A stretch of DNA of 64,000 bases, taken from contig NZ_BMIA01000002.1 of NCBI RefSeq assembly GCF_014641595.1, positions 558,001 to 622,000 on the forward strand, in the 5' to 3' direction. A program made the position numbers and the translations under genes. Under the pieces are notes generated by a model. It was not told the origin of the DNA, did no database searches, and was given only the letters and a program-made list of their open reading frames with translations. Below are positions 1 to 7,711 of the stretch, in pieces. The first letter of the stretch is position 1; each line of letters opens with the position of its first letter. This stretch comes from Dyadobacter endophyticus (lineage in GTDB: Bacteria; Bacteroidota; Bacteroidia; Cytophagales; Spirosomataceae).

Positions 1-640
1 CCATTACATCTTTAATATAGAAAAAGCTAAGGCCGTCGCCGAGCACAAGCGCACAGCCGATCGCCTCGCCGGTTGCGCTGTTTTCGGCAACTGCCACAAA
101 AACCGTCGCGTCGAGCTTCTCTCGGAGCAACTCGTCGGATTGGGTGTTTGTCCATCCCACAGAGTTAATGAGATTACGGTATTCGGCGACAGTAAGCATC
201 CGCCCGAGGGTCCGAACGGTGGCCGGCATAGGCTCCGATTTGCTTTCACCAGCCGAGGTAGCAAGAGCAGCGAAAGTAACGTAATTCCCATTGAGATCCT
301 TGACAACATATTCCTCAAAACCCCAGGGCTGCCTTTCCAAATGCATCACAATCTGCGCATTCCGGTCCTGATGCATTTGATACAGCTCACGGATATTTTT
401 GACCCTGATCCACACACATTGTCCGCGTAACCGCTCCGCTCCTTCGCTATCCCGTGAAAACTGAATAAAAGCCCCGTGCCAGGTGACCCCTCCATGGTTG
501 GGCGGCGTACCCCACGTCCAATGGCCGGGAAAGCCCAGCACTTCATGCCAGTACTTTACGGTTTCGCCCACATCGTTAACCGCCAATACCGGTTCGGCAT
601 GAGATATGAACGGTTCGGGTTTTACGTTGTTGTTTTCCAT
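1..640 (-). CDS. VOC-fold plus GNAT-like fusion protein, C-terminus cut by window edge
   Basis: Reading the minus strand from the ATG at 640 gives an open frame that runs off the left edge (about 213 residues visible). The first 125 or so residues look like a glyoxalase/VOC domain (HAEPVLAVNDV, YWHEVLGF, a closing DLNGNYVTF). From about residue 190 the text (TGEAIGCALVLGDG, FYIKDV) resembles the first strands of a GNAT acetyltransferase. VOC proteins bind metals and small ligands and are often resistance or lyase proteins; the substrate cannot be inferred. It lies 12 bp downstream of the ankyrin gene and is probably co-transcribed with it. The fusion reading is my inference from partial sequence. 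Confidence 0.75.
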   Translation of the reverse strand, partial: MENNNVKPEPFISHAEPVLAVNDVGETVKYWHEVLGFPGHWTWGTPPNHGGVTWHGAFIQFSRDSEGAERLRGQCVWIRVKNIRELYQMHQDRNAQIVMHLERQPWGFEEYVVKDLNGNYVTFAALATSAGESKSEPMPATVRTLGRMLTVAEYRNLINSVGWTNTQSDELLREKLDATVFVAVAENSATGEAIGCALVLGDGLSFFYIKDVM

Positions 641-652
641 GTTTGATTTAAT

Positions 653-2278
653 TTACAACTCAGGCAAGGCGAGGACGGTATTATGCCCGCGTCTCTCCGC
701 CCACGCTCTCGGGCGCGCCCACGGTTTACCGACCGGCAAATGCGCGTTGGCACCCTTTTCGAGCAAGAATTGCACCATTTTTGTTTTGCCGGCTTTGGCA
801 GCCCAGCCGAGCGGCGTGGTACAAAACTGCTCGTCGATCGCATCAATATCGGCACCGTGTTCCAGAAACAGCGCTGCGTTATGGATATCGCCACGCTCCG
901 CAAACCGATGCAAAGGTGTAATGCCCAGCCAATTCTTGAAATTGGCGTTCATACCGCGTTGGAAGAGGTATTCGGTTAGCTCGCGACTCTTGATCGCGTC
1001 TTGCGGGCCGCGGCTCTCCACTCCCACTCCAATGTCTTTCGCAAGATCGGGTTGGTAGCGGAGTATCAGGCGGACGAAATCTTCGTTTCCCTGTCCAGAG
1101 GCTGTTTCCAATGCGGATACATTAGCTGCAAGGGCCGGGTTCGCATTTAAAACAGCTGCGGCCGTCTGGATATCGCCGTAGTACGCAAGCAAATCCAACG
1201 ATCGGGCCGCGCCGTAGGAACACAGCAGGTTGATCATAGCTTTGTCCCCACGTTCCAAAGCCGCCGTGAGCGTATCCGCAGAACTCTCGATCGGTACATT
1301 GGGGTGTGCACCGTGTTGCAGGAGTAGTTTTACGATTTCAATATGGTTGTACACCACCGCCGAATGCAAAGCATGGCCCATCGGCGCTATACCTTCTTCC
1401 GGCAGATTAGGATCAGCCCCCTTTTCAAGCAATAGTCTTACGATCGCCATTCGGCCCGCCATCGCTGCATTTTTCAACGGCGCGCCGGAGCCCGCATAAT
1501 AGGTAACGTATTCAGACGGCTTGTTAGCCAGCGACGGATCCAGGTCGAGCAACGCCCTCACCCTTGCCTCATCGCCTTTCAATGCGGCCATACAAATATC
1601 CACGTACGCACCTCTGCTTACCAGATGCAGGTAAATATCGTTGGGCTTCCATTTCCATTCGTCGGGCACATCGCGCCAACCGCGATAGGAATAGTCGCCG
1701 TTCGTAAGCTGGACAGGCCGTGCTCCATCCGGCCGCCTGGCATCGATATCGGCCCCGCGGGCGAGCAATGCGTCAATCATTTCAGGCTGGCGCGACATGG
1801 TCGCCCAATGAATAGGTTGGTTACCTTCATCATCGGTAGCGTGTGTGTATTCGTCGGAGCTAGCCAGTAATGTATTAAACGCCTTAAAGTCTCGATTTCG
1901 GATAGCGGCGGCAATCAGTTTCCCGGCCTCGGAGCCCTTGTGGCGGTTTAACGCACGTTCGAGGAGTTCTTCCGTCGCCGTAAAACCGCGGTCACGTGCC
2001 ATTTGAATGAGCGGATCGCCGGTACCGGAATCCACGGGGCTTGCGCCGTGTTGTAGGAGATACTCCGCCACTTCCAACCGGTCGTTGGCCACGGCGAACG
2101 ACATAGGTGTACGGTAATCGTAGGCCCCGCGCACAAGGGTAGCGTCTTTTGCCAACAGGTTCTTTACTTTTTCAAGATCGCCGTCACGGGCGGCGCAGAA
2201 CATTTGCCATACATCGGTTCCCAGTCCGGTCGACCAGAATAATGGTTCTTCTTTTTGAAGTGCGGCGGGCTGGGTCAT
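653..2278 (-). CDS. Ankyrin-repeat protein
   Basis: A 541-residue protein built almost entirely of ankyrin repeats. Repeating motifs such as NRPIHWATMSRQPEMIDALLA-like units, GADIDA, LLLEKGADPNLP, LLLQHGAHPNVP and LFLEHGADIDAIDE recur roughly every 33 residues, with some degenerate units between. No signal peptide or membrane segment is visible, so it is probably cytoplasmic. Ankyrin repeats bind other proteins; nothing here indicates a partner. ATG start at 2278, stop only 12 bp before the VOC gene. Divergent from the GNAT gene at 2362. Confidence 0.9.
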   Translation of the reverse strand: MTQPAALQKEEPLFWSTGLGTDVWQMFCAARDGDLEKVKNLLAKDATLVRGAYDYRTPMSFAVANDRLEVAEYLLQHGASPVDSGTGDPLIQMARDRGFTATEELLERALNRHKGSEAGKLIAAAIRNRDFKAFNTLLASSDEYTHATDDEGNQPIHWATMSRQPEMIDALLARGADIDARRPDGARPVQLTNGDYSYRGWRDVPDEWKWKPNDIYLHLVSRGAYVDICMAALKGDEARVRALLDLDPSLANKPSEYVTYYAGSGAPLKNAAMAGRMAIVRLLLEKGADPNLPEEGIAPMGHALHSAVVYNHIEIVKLLLQHGAHPNVPIESSADTLTAALERGDKAMINLLCSYGAARSLDLLAYYGDIQTAAAVLNANPALAANVSALETASGQGNEDFVRLILRYQPDLAKDIGVGVESRGPQDAIKSRELTEYLFQRGMNANFKNWLGITPLHRFAERGDIHNAALFLEHGADIDAIDEQFCTTPLGWAAKAGKTKMVQFLLEKGANAHLPVGKPWARPRAWAERRGHNTVLALPEL

Positions 2279-2361
2279 GGTGACGTAAATTGAATTAGGC
2301 TTATTTTTGTGCGATGCGTCGTGTAGTTAGGTATTTTTTGTATTAAATAAAAGGAAGAGAT

Positions 2362-2769
2362 TTGATTGAAATTCAAAAAGTTAATGCGGATGATCTGCTG
2401 GAAATCCGGCACATGGTACTATGGCCCGACATGCCAATCGAATTTGTAAAAGTGCCCGAAGATGAAAGCGGCACCCATTTTGGTTTATACCTCGATGGCT
2501 CTCTTGTATCTGTCATTTCGCTCTTTGGCGAGGGCGAGAACATCAGGTTCAGGAAATTTGCGACGCTGCCCGGCTTCCAGGGCAAAGGGCTGGGTTCCAG
2601 GCTTCTGCAACATGCCATAGCGTACGCGCAAACGCAAGGCTACACACGCATGTGGTGCGACGCTCGCGCCGACGCCCTCGGTTTTTACGAACGTTTTCAG
2701 TTCAAAAAGTTCTCCGAACCTTTTTTCAAGGAACATATCAGTTATTACAAAATCGAACGGATGCTTTGA
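2362..2769 (+). CDS. GNAT family N-acetyltransferase
   Basis: A 135-residue GNAT domain. The acetyl-CoA binding motif A is clear (LPGFQGKGLGSRLL, about residues 76-89), followed by a motif-B-like end (ALGFYERFQFKKFSEPF). It probably acetylates a small molecule or protein amine; the substrate is unknown. The start is TTG at 2362, chosen because an AGGAAG sequence lies just upstream (about 2352-2357) and no ATG occurs before conserved sequence begins. Single-domain length is typical for the family. Confidence 0.85.
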   Translation: MIEIQKVNADDLLEIRHMVLWPDMPIEFVKVPEDESGTHFGLYLDGSLVSVISLFGEGENIRFRKFATLPGFQGKGLGSRLLQHAIAYAQTQGYTRMWCDARADALGFYERFQFKKFSEPFFKEHISYYKIERML

Positions 2770-2778
2770 ATACAATAT

Positions 2779-3852
2779 TCATTGAAATACTGCACTCTTT
2801 TTCCCGATAAACCGGGCATAAGCGGTACCGGCGGTTTGCAGGGATTTTTCGGCGGCAGCGGACATTTTGGATAAAGGCGAGATCTCTATATTTACAGAAT
2901 CCTTCTTCTCCGTCCGCCGCCAAACGGCCACGATCTTGCCCTTTACCATCACAAGCGGTTTAAAAATACCATTACCCGAATCCGGATTTTGTGCCACAAT
3001 ATCGTCCATGGCCGCACTCCGGTCGGCATATCCGATTGTGAGCTCATCGAACGGAGGAATGAGCATTGCATTTGCGGGTACTTTGGGCAGTTCCGTCGCC
3101 GCTCTGAACAGATATTCCCGTCCACCGACAAGGGCCGATTCAAAATCCCCACGAACGGCTTCGAAACCGCGCTTCGAATCGGTTAACGACAAACCGCTCC
3201 ACCAGGCAAAGTCCTGGACAGTAGCCGGCCCGTGGCTCAGGAAATAGCGCTTGGCCAATGCAGCCAATGCCTCATCCCGATTCAGCGGCGCCGCAGAGGG
3301 GACCTTTTTGTCGAATAATGCATAAGTAAACTTTTTCCCGCGGCGTGCGCCATTACAGATAATCTTGTCGAGCTCGGCCTGGAACATAATGTGTGTCGCA
3401 CGGAGGTTGTCCGTTTCGATGCCGGCCTTATTTACCTCGGCGATTACTTCTTCGCGCGTCAGCTCGTTGCCATCGGCCAGTAGCTTGCCGATCAGGTCGT
3501 TGGTTATTTTAAAAACAGAATCGTCCAATTTTAGCTGACGATACATGGTGCCGGCGAGCTTGTAAACATGCGGTGCCGTGAGATCCATGATCCAGCGGGC
3601 ATCTTCTTTTGCCACAAAATGCCAGGTAGGCCTCATAATATGTGTACGGATAATGCCGCCTGCGTCGATGGCTTGTTCTATGCTGGCGTCCGTTCCCTTT
3701 TTCAGGCGCAGGCCTACCGCCCATTTCGCCATGGCAAAATCCTGTGATTGTACAGCACCCATCCAGGCGACCAATTCGGCCGGATTGGTAAAACTGGTAT
3801 TCAGAATTTGTTGGTTAGCAAGACGTATTGCCGCAATGTCGGATAGATTCAT
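2779..3852 (-). CDS. Winged-helix DNA-binding domain protein (HTH_42/AlkZ-like)
   Basis: About 357 residues from the ATG at 3852; an upstream TTG at 3876 in the same frame is less likely. The N-terminus (IAAIRLANQQIL, MGAVQSQDFAMAKW, then IIRTHIMRPTWHFV) is characteristic of the HTH_42 family that includes the AlkZ/YcaQ DNA glycosylases. The QSQ triplet sits where AlkZ carries its catalytic QxQ. Established members unhook interstrand crosslinks or protect from DNA-alkylating metabolites. Activity here is inferred only from family and motif. It ends close to the convergent GNAT gene. Confidence 0.8.
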   Translation of the reverse strand: MNLSDIAAIRLANQQILNTSFTNPAELVAWMGAVQSQDFAMAKWAVGLRLKKGTDASIEQAIDAGGIIRTHIMRPTWHFVAKEDARWIMDLTAPHVYKLAGTMYRQLKLDDSVFKITNDLIGKLLADGNELTREEVIAEVNKAGIETDNLRATHIMFQAELDKIICNGARRGKKFTYALFDKKVPSAAPLNRDEALAALAKRYFLSHGPATVQDFAWWSGLSLTDSKRGFEAVRGDFESALVGGREYLFRAATELPKVPANAMLIPPFDELTIGYADRSAAMDDIVAQNPDSGNGIFKPLVMVKGKIVAVWRRTEKKDSVNIEISPLSKMSAAAEKSLQTAGTAYARFIGKKSAVFQ

Positions 3853-3911
3853 GGCTGGATAGTCGTTTTCTGACAAAGGTTTGAATCTTGCTAAAATGAG
3901 GATTTAAATAC

Positions 3912-3949
3912 AAAAAAGAAAACCCTGCCGACCGTGGTGGTGACAGGGT
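3912..3949 (-). terminator. Rho-independent terminator
   Basis: The stem ACCCTG (3922-3927) pairs with CAGGGT (3944-3949). Read on the minus strand it is followed by a T-rich run (complement of 3912-3921). It sits 21 bp past the stop of the minus-strand membrane gene and should end its transcript. Confidence 0.7.
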
Positions 3950-3970
3950 ACAATACAAACTGGCCAGGGT

Positions 3971-4354
3971 CTATTTTGAAACAGCCATTTGTTTAAGACC
4001 GTCAGATTGCAGATAGGCCATAGCGGCAACCCAGAGTGCTACCGCTCCGATGAACACATAGCCAATGACTGAAATAGGGAATGGCTGAAATAGTACTATC
4101 GCCGCGCTGCCTACTACCCAAAGGGTGTCCAGCACAATGACCAGCCTGACAGCCCGGGCATTCAGCGGATTGCCGCGACTTACCGAAAAGACCAAAGCCG
4201 CAAATACGACCAAGAAAATTCCGACTTCGACAAAGGGCATCGTGGCCGTCGTATCGAACAGCCCTGCGACCGCTTTTGGGAAAATCGCAAGCCCCAAACC
4301 TGTTGCACCTGAACTGATTGCATTAATGAGCATTACATTTTTGAGCGTTTTCAT
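3971..4354 (-). CDS. Small four-helix integral membrane protein
   Basis: A 127-residue hydrophobic protein with about four membrane segments: near residues 8-28, 42-60, 69-88 and 95-115. No catalytic motif is recognised, and the family is not one I can name with certainty. ATG start at 4354. It is followed by a good terminator, so it appears to be a single-gene unit. Inner-membrane location is inferred from hydrophobicity. Confidence 0.7.
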   Translation of the reverse strand: MKTLKNVMLINAISSGATGLGLAIFPKAVAGLFDTTATMPFVEVGIFLVVFAALVFSVSRGNPLNARAVRLVIVLDTLWVVGSAAIVLFQPFPISVIGYVFIGAVALWVAAMAYLQSDGLKQMAVSK

Positions 4355-4571
4355 ATGTCAATTGGTTAGTTGTTTTTGGATGCAACAAAGGTATTGCAGC
4401 ACCTCCGCCTGCGGCTTACCCGCAGACGCCAATGACTTATCATTTCGTGACAAGCTCAAAAAAGTAGTACTACGTCAAGTTTGGTCAGGTATTTGTAAAC
4501 TAATCGCTTGACATTACCTGACCACCCTTGACTAAATGACTCAATGAATACCACGGCAACGGCTCCGCTAT

Positions 4572-5036
4572 TCAATGGGTTGCGAGACGCATCTCGGTCA
4601 GCATTTTTTTAAAACCTACTTTTTCATAGGCCGCGACGGCCGGTGTGTTGTCGGCATAAACCTGTAAACGCACCTCATCCAGACCTTTTTTACGGGCCCA
4701 TTCCACGAGCGCGTCAATAATCAGCTTGTTAATCCCCCGACCGCGCATATCGGGTTCGGTGTACATGAAACCCAGGAATGCATAACGTTCGAAGCTGTTA
4801 TACGGCTTTGCTTCGAGGATACGTGCGTGACCGCTGGCAATCAACCGGTCGCCCAGAACGGCCACGAGTACCTCAGCTTCGTCGCTGCGGATCATTGTTT
4901 CGAGATCGTAATAATGGAATTTCTCGCTGATGAGGGTGTCGTCGAGCGGACGTTCGGCCATGATCAGGTTTTGCTCGAATGCGAGAAGGGTGGGAAGCTC
5001 GTCGGGCCGCGCCGGCCTGATGTGAATATTGTCCAT
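4572..5036 (-). CDS. GNAT family N-acetyltransferase
   Basis: About 154 residues from the ATG at 5036 (MDNIHIRPARPDEL), the usual way GNAT proteins begin. The acetyl-CoA loop is present as EPDMRGRGINKLIIDAL, with the C-terminal NTPAVAAYEKVGFKK typical of the fold. An in-frame upstream ATG at 5099 would add 21 residues unlike the family. Substrate unknown. It follows the reductase-like gene at 5114 on the same strand at a gap of 77 bp. Confidence 0.85.
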   Translation of the reverse strand: MDNIHIRPARPDELPTLLAFEQNLIMAERPLDDTLISEKFHYYDLETMIRSDEAEVLVAVLGDRLIASGHARILEAKPYNSFERYAFLGFMYTEPDMRGRGINKLIIDALVEWARKKGLDEVRLQVYADNTPAVAAYEKVGFKKMLTEMRLATH

Positions 5037-5113
5037 GGAAATGTTGATGTGGTGATTCCGCAAATCTACCATTTCGCAGACAAGCGTGTCAATTCTCAAT
5101 ACATAAAATAGCG

Positions 5114-5737
5114 CTATTTCACGATTTCTTCGCTTTTTTCAAGACCTGGCACGGCACTTTCCAGGATTACCACAGCCTTTTCCGCTAGTTCGGAGCCCGA
5201 GAAAGCCGTTAATGCAAAGCTGTTGATAACCAATCCTGAATCGTTCAGTTCCAGGTTGAGATGTTCGGCGAAATGCATATTGAATGCCAGCAACGCCTGC
5301 TCCCAGGCCGGCAATGGATGCGGGCAGTGCCATAGATCGATCACCCTTGCGTGTGCATGAAGCAGCAGATTGGGCAACAGCTGATGCAGGTACAGGATTC
5401 CGCTCGCGTGATTGGTTTTCAACTTCCTGTCCAGCGAGCGGATGTCGTAATCTTCCAGCCGCCGGTGAAACCCCGTTTCAGCATAATTGATCAAAAGATC
5501 CACTTCAAAACGGTCGTTGATCTTTTCACAGGCATTGATAATGCTCCCGGTATCGGCATCGTCGGCGACGAGGTAATACACCAGCACCCGGTGTTTTTGC
5601 ACGATTTCGCGTACCAGCGCTTCCAATGCGGCTTCATTTGCACCGATCAGGATCAAATGCCGGTTACCGGCCGCCAATGCTTTTGCGAAGGCTTTTCCCC
5701 ACGGCGTATCGGCGCCACGGACTGCTGAAAAATTCAT
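5114..5737 (-). CDS. Short-chain dehydrogenase/reductase-like protein, degenerate
   Basis: A 207-residue protein with a Rossmann-like layout: an N-terminal nucleotide-binding region (TPWGKAFAKALAAGNRHLILIGAN), a D-rich strand (YLVADD), the LLINYAETG segment where SDRs carry NAG, and the GILYLHQLLPNLL helix. The canonical TGxxxGxG glycine pattern and the YxxxK active site are not preserved, so it may be a non-catalytic or divergent SDR. Function unknown. It is divergent from the LuxR-type gene beginning at 5835. Confidence 0.65.
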   Translation of the reverse strand: MNFSAVRGADTPWGKAFAKALAAGNRHLILIGANEAALEALVREIVQKHRVLVYYLVADDADTGSIINACEKINDRFEVDLLINYAETGFHRRLEDYDIRSLDRKLKTNHASGILYLHQLLPNLLLHAHARVIDLWHCPHPLPAWEQALLAFNMHFAEHLNLELNDSGLVINSFALTAFSGSELAEKAVVILESAVPGLEKSEEIVK

Positions 5738-5834
5738 AGAGTTGATGATTTTAACAAAATAATGAGGGCAAACCTAGGTGAAGTGCCCCCGGAGTTGTCC
5801 TTTCTACATACCTGCAAAGAAAATCCGGACGCCG

Positions 5835-6641
5835 ATGAGAGGAAATACTGATTTATCATTACAAAACCTGCCGGGAAGGTCGGCGCGACTTGCTCCCGAT
5901 TACCTGCAATTGCTGAACAAATACTATGATTTTGACGGTTTTGAGCCCGATCGGCTCGACAAGCAATTAGCGCTCATCCGGGCCATGGCTCAACTTTGCA
6001 GCAGCGGCGTAACCGTGTATGACCTGCAAAAGCAGGCGCATGTATACGTCTCGCGCAACTTTTATCAGCTCTACGGTTACGATTTTGGCGAAATTGGATC
6101 CTGTATTCCCAACGAGCTGTTCGACCGGAAAATACATCCCGGCGACCGGCAGGCACTGGCCCGGAATGGTTATGAGGCCATGAAGTTTATGATGGCCCAG
6201 CCCGTGCATACGCGCAAGCAATTTAAAATGGTAACGGAATACCGGATCATGTCGGATGACCAAACCGCCATCCGCGTATCGGAACAACACCAGGTGCTCG
6301 AACTGGACGCATCCGGGAATATCTGGCTTTCGCTGGGAGTCATCGATATTTCGCCGAATCAGGCACTTACCGATGTGAAGAGCCAGGTCATCAATTTCCA
6401 CACAGGCGAACTGATCAAACTGGAATACAACGATATTACAGGGGGCGTGAAACTGACGACGCGCGAAAAAGAGATCCTCGGGATGATCGGCACGGGCAAA
6501 CTGAGTAAAGAAATTTCCGCACTACTGGACATTAGCGTCCACACTGTCAACACGCACAGGCAACGGATACTCGAAAAGCTGCAAGCCGACAATTCTATCG
6601 AAGCATTACAAAGCGCAAAAATGATCGGATTAATCGCCTAA
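5835..6641 (+). CDS. LuxR-type transcriptional regulator with PAS-like sensor region
   Basis: A 268-residue protein from the ATG at 5835; an upstream GTG at 5778 is possible. The C-terminal 65 residues are a GerE/LuxR helix-turn-helix (KLTTREKEILGMIGTGKLSKEISALLDISVHTVNTHRQRI, shown here in overlapping short form: TREKEILGMI, SKEISALLDIS, VHTVNTHRQRI). The middle (YVSRNFYQLYGYDFGEIG, KIHPGDRQAL) looks like a PAS fold. Bacteroidota have many such PAS-LuxR regulators. The ligand and targets are unknown. It is divergent from the reductase-like gene. Confidence 0.85.
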   Translation: MRGNTDLSLQNLPGRSARLAPDYLQLLNKYYDFDGFEPDRLDKQLALIRAMAQLCSSGVTVYDLQKQAHVYVSRNFYQLYGYDFGEIGSCIPNELFDRKIHPGDRQALARNGYEAMKFMMAQPVHTRKQFKMVTEYRIMSDDQTAIRVSEQHQVLELDASGNIWLSLGVIDISPNQALTDVKSQVINFHTGELIKLEYNDITGGVKLTTREKEILGMIGTGKLSKEISALLDISVHTVNTHRQRILEKLQADNSIEALQSAKMIGLIA

Positions 6642-6780
6642 GGATCATTCAAGACAACCTTATGATAATCACAACCGCTTTGTGAGTTAATTTGATAGAT
6701 TTCTACGAAAAACTGGTACAGTTTTAATAGTGACATCGGTTACAATTTTCAACTCATCCGAAAAGTTAAACCTAATAGCT

Positions 6781-7089
6781 ATGGAAGGCGAAAATGAAAA
6801 ACAGAAAGTGATCACGCTGAACGACGAAAGTTTCAAGCATTATCTGATCGAACGCTACGGCAACCCTGCCGAAAATTCTAATTGGGGACGATTCAAGAAC
6901 GCATCACAAGACCTCATCTTACCGGAGACGTGGGTTCATTTGTATAATCAGGCCAAACAGGACATCTCCCAAAAAGGGGGATCGCTGATCGGCTATGAAC
7001 TGGTGAACAATGTATTATTGAGCCACGACGGCATCAATTCCCACTGGCCTATCAATTGGATGTGGGTAATGAGATTTGGGCGGGACTAA
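6781..7089 (+). CDS. Hypothetical protein
   Basis: About 102 residues from the ATG at 6781; an upstream GTG at 6730 would lengthen it by 17. Hydrophilic, with a tryptophan-rich end (SHWPINWMWVMRFGRD). No domain is recognised, and no signal peptide or membrane segment is seen. It lies between the LuxR-type gene and a DUF1772 gene. Confidence 0.55.
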   Translation: MEGENEKQKVITLNDESFKHYLIERYGNPAENSNWGRFKNASQDLILPETWVHLYNQAKQDISQKGGSLIGYELVNNVLLSHDGINSHWPINWMWVMRFGRD

Positions 7090-7204
7090 TTATTCAGTAC
7101 GCTGACGGAGGAAGCTATTGATTCTGGCGGCCGTTTCTTGCAGGCTGTCGTTTTTGTTCTATTTTTCTGCCATTGTCCAGCCGACCTTTGAAAGAAAAAA
7201 AGAC

Positions 7205-7699
7205 ATGACGACAATCAACCTATTCCTGCTCGTGACGGCCCTTGCCAGCGGCCTTATTGCAGGACTGTTTTACAGCTATTCCTGCTCGGTCAACCCCGGC
7301 CTCGGGACGCTTTCTGATGCCGGCTACCTCGCTGCCATGCAATCCATCAATCGTGCTATACTCAATCCCGTATTCTTCTTCAGCTTCATGGGGACGTTTT
7401 TACTGCTGCCTCTGAGCACCTACCAGCATTTTGGGACGGGAAGCCGTTTCTATTTGTTGCTGGCCGCGGCGGTGGTGTATGCGATCGGCACTTTCGGAGT
7501 AACCATGCTGGGCAATGTGCCGTTGAACGAGGCTTTGGATAAAATCAACCTGTCCAACTCCTCCGCGCAGGAACTGACGGCACATCGCCTACGGTTCGAA
7601 GTTTCCTGGAATAGGCTGCATGCAATCCGTACCTACGCTTCGATCATTTCGTTTGTACTGGTACTCCTGGCCTGCCTGACGGCATTTGACAAAAACTGA
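7205..7699 (+). CDS. DUF1772 (anthrone oxygenase-like) membrane protein
   Basis: A 164-residue protein from the ATG at 7205. It has four membrane segments and the DUF1772 signature pieces: an early YSYSCSVNPGL, an MQSINRAILNPVFF helix, and NVPLNEALDKI before a RFEVSWNRLHAIRT motif. Family members are small integral membrane proteins, some linked to anthrone oxidation, most without known function. An upstream GTG at 7118 in frame was rejected because the family begins near the chosen start. Confidence 0.85.
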   Translation: MTTINLFLLVTALASGLIAGLFYSYSCSVNPGLGTLSDAGYLAAMQSINRAILNPVFFFSFMGTFLLLPLSTYQHFGTGSRFYLLLAAAVVYAIGTFGVTMLGNVPLNEALDKINLSNSSAQELTAHRLRFEVSWNRLHAIRTYASIISFVLVLLACLTAFDKN

Positions 7700-7711
7700 C
7701 TATCATGACAC

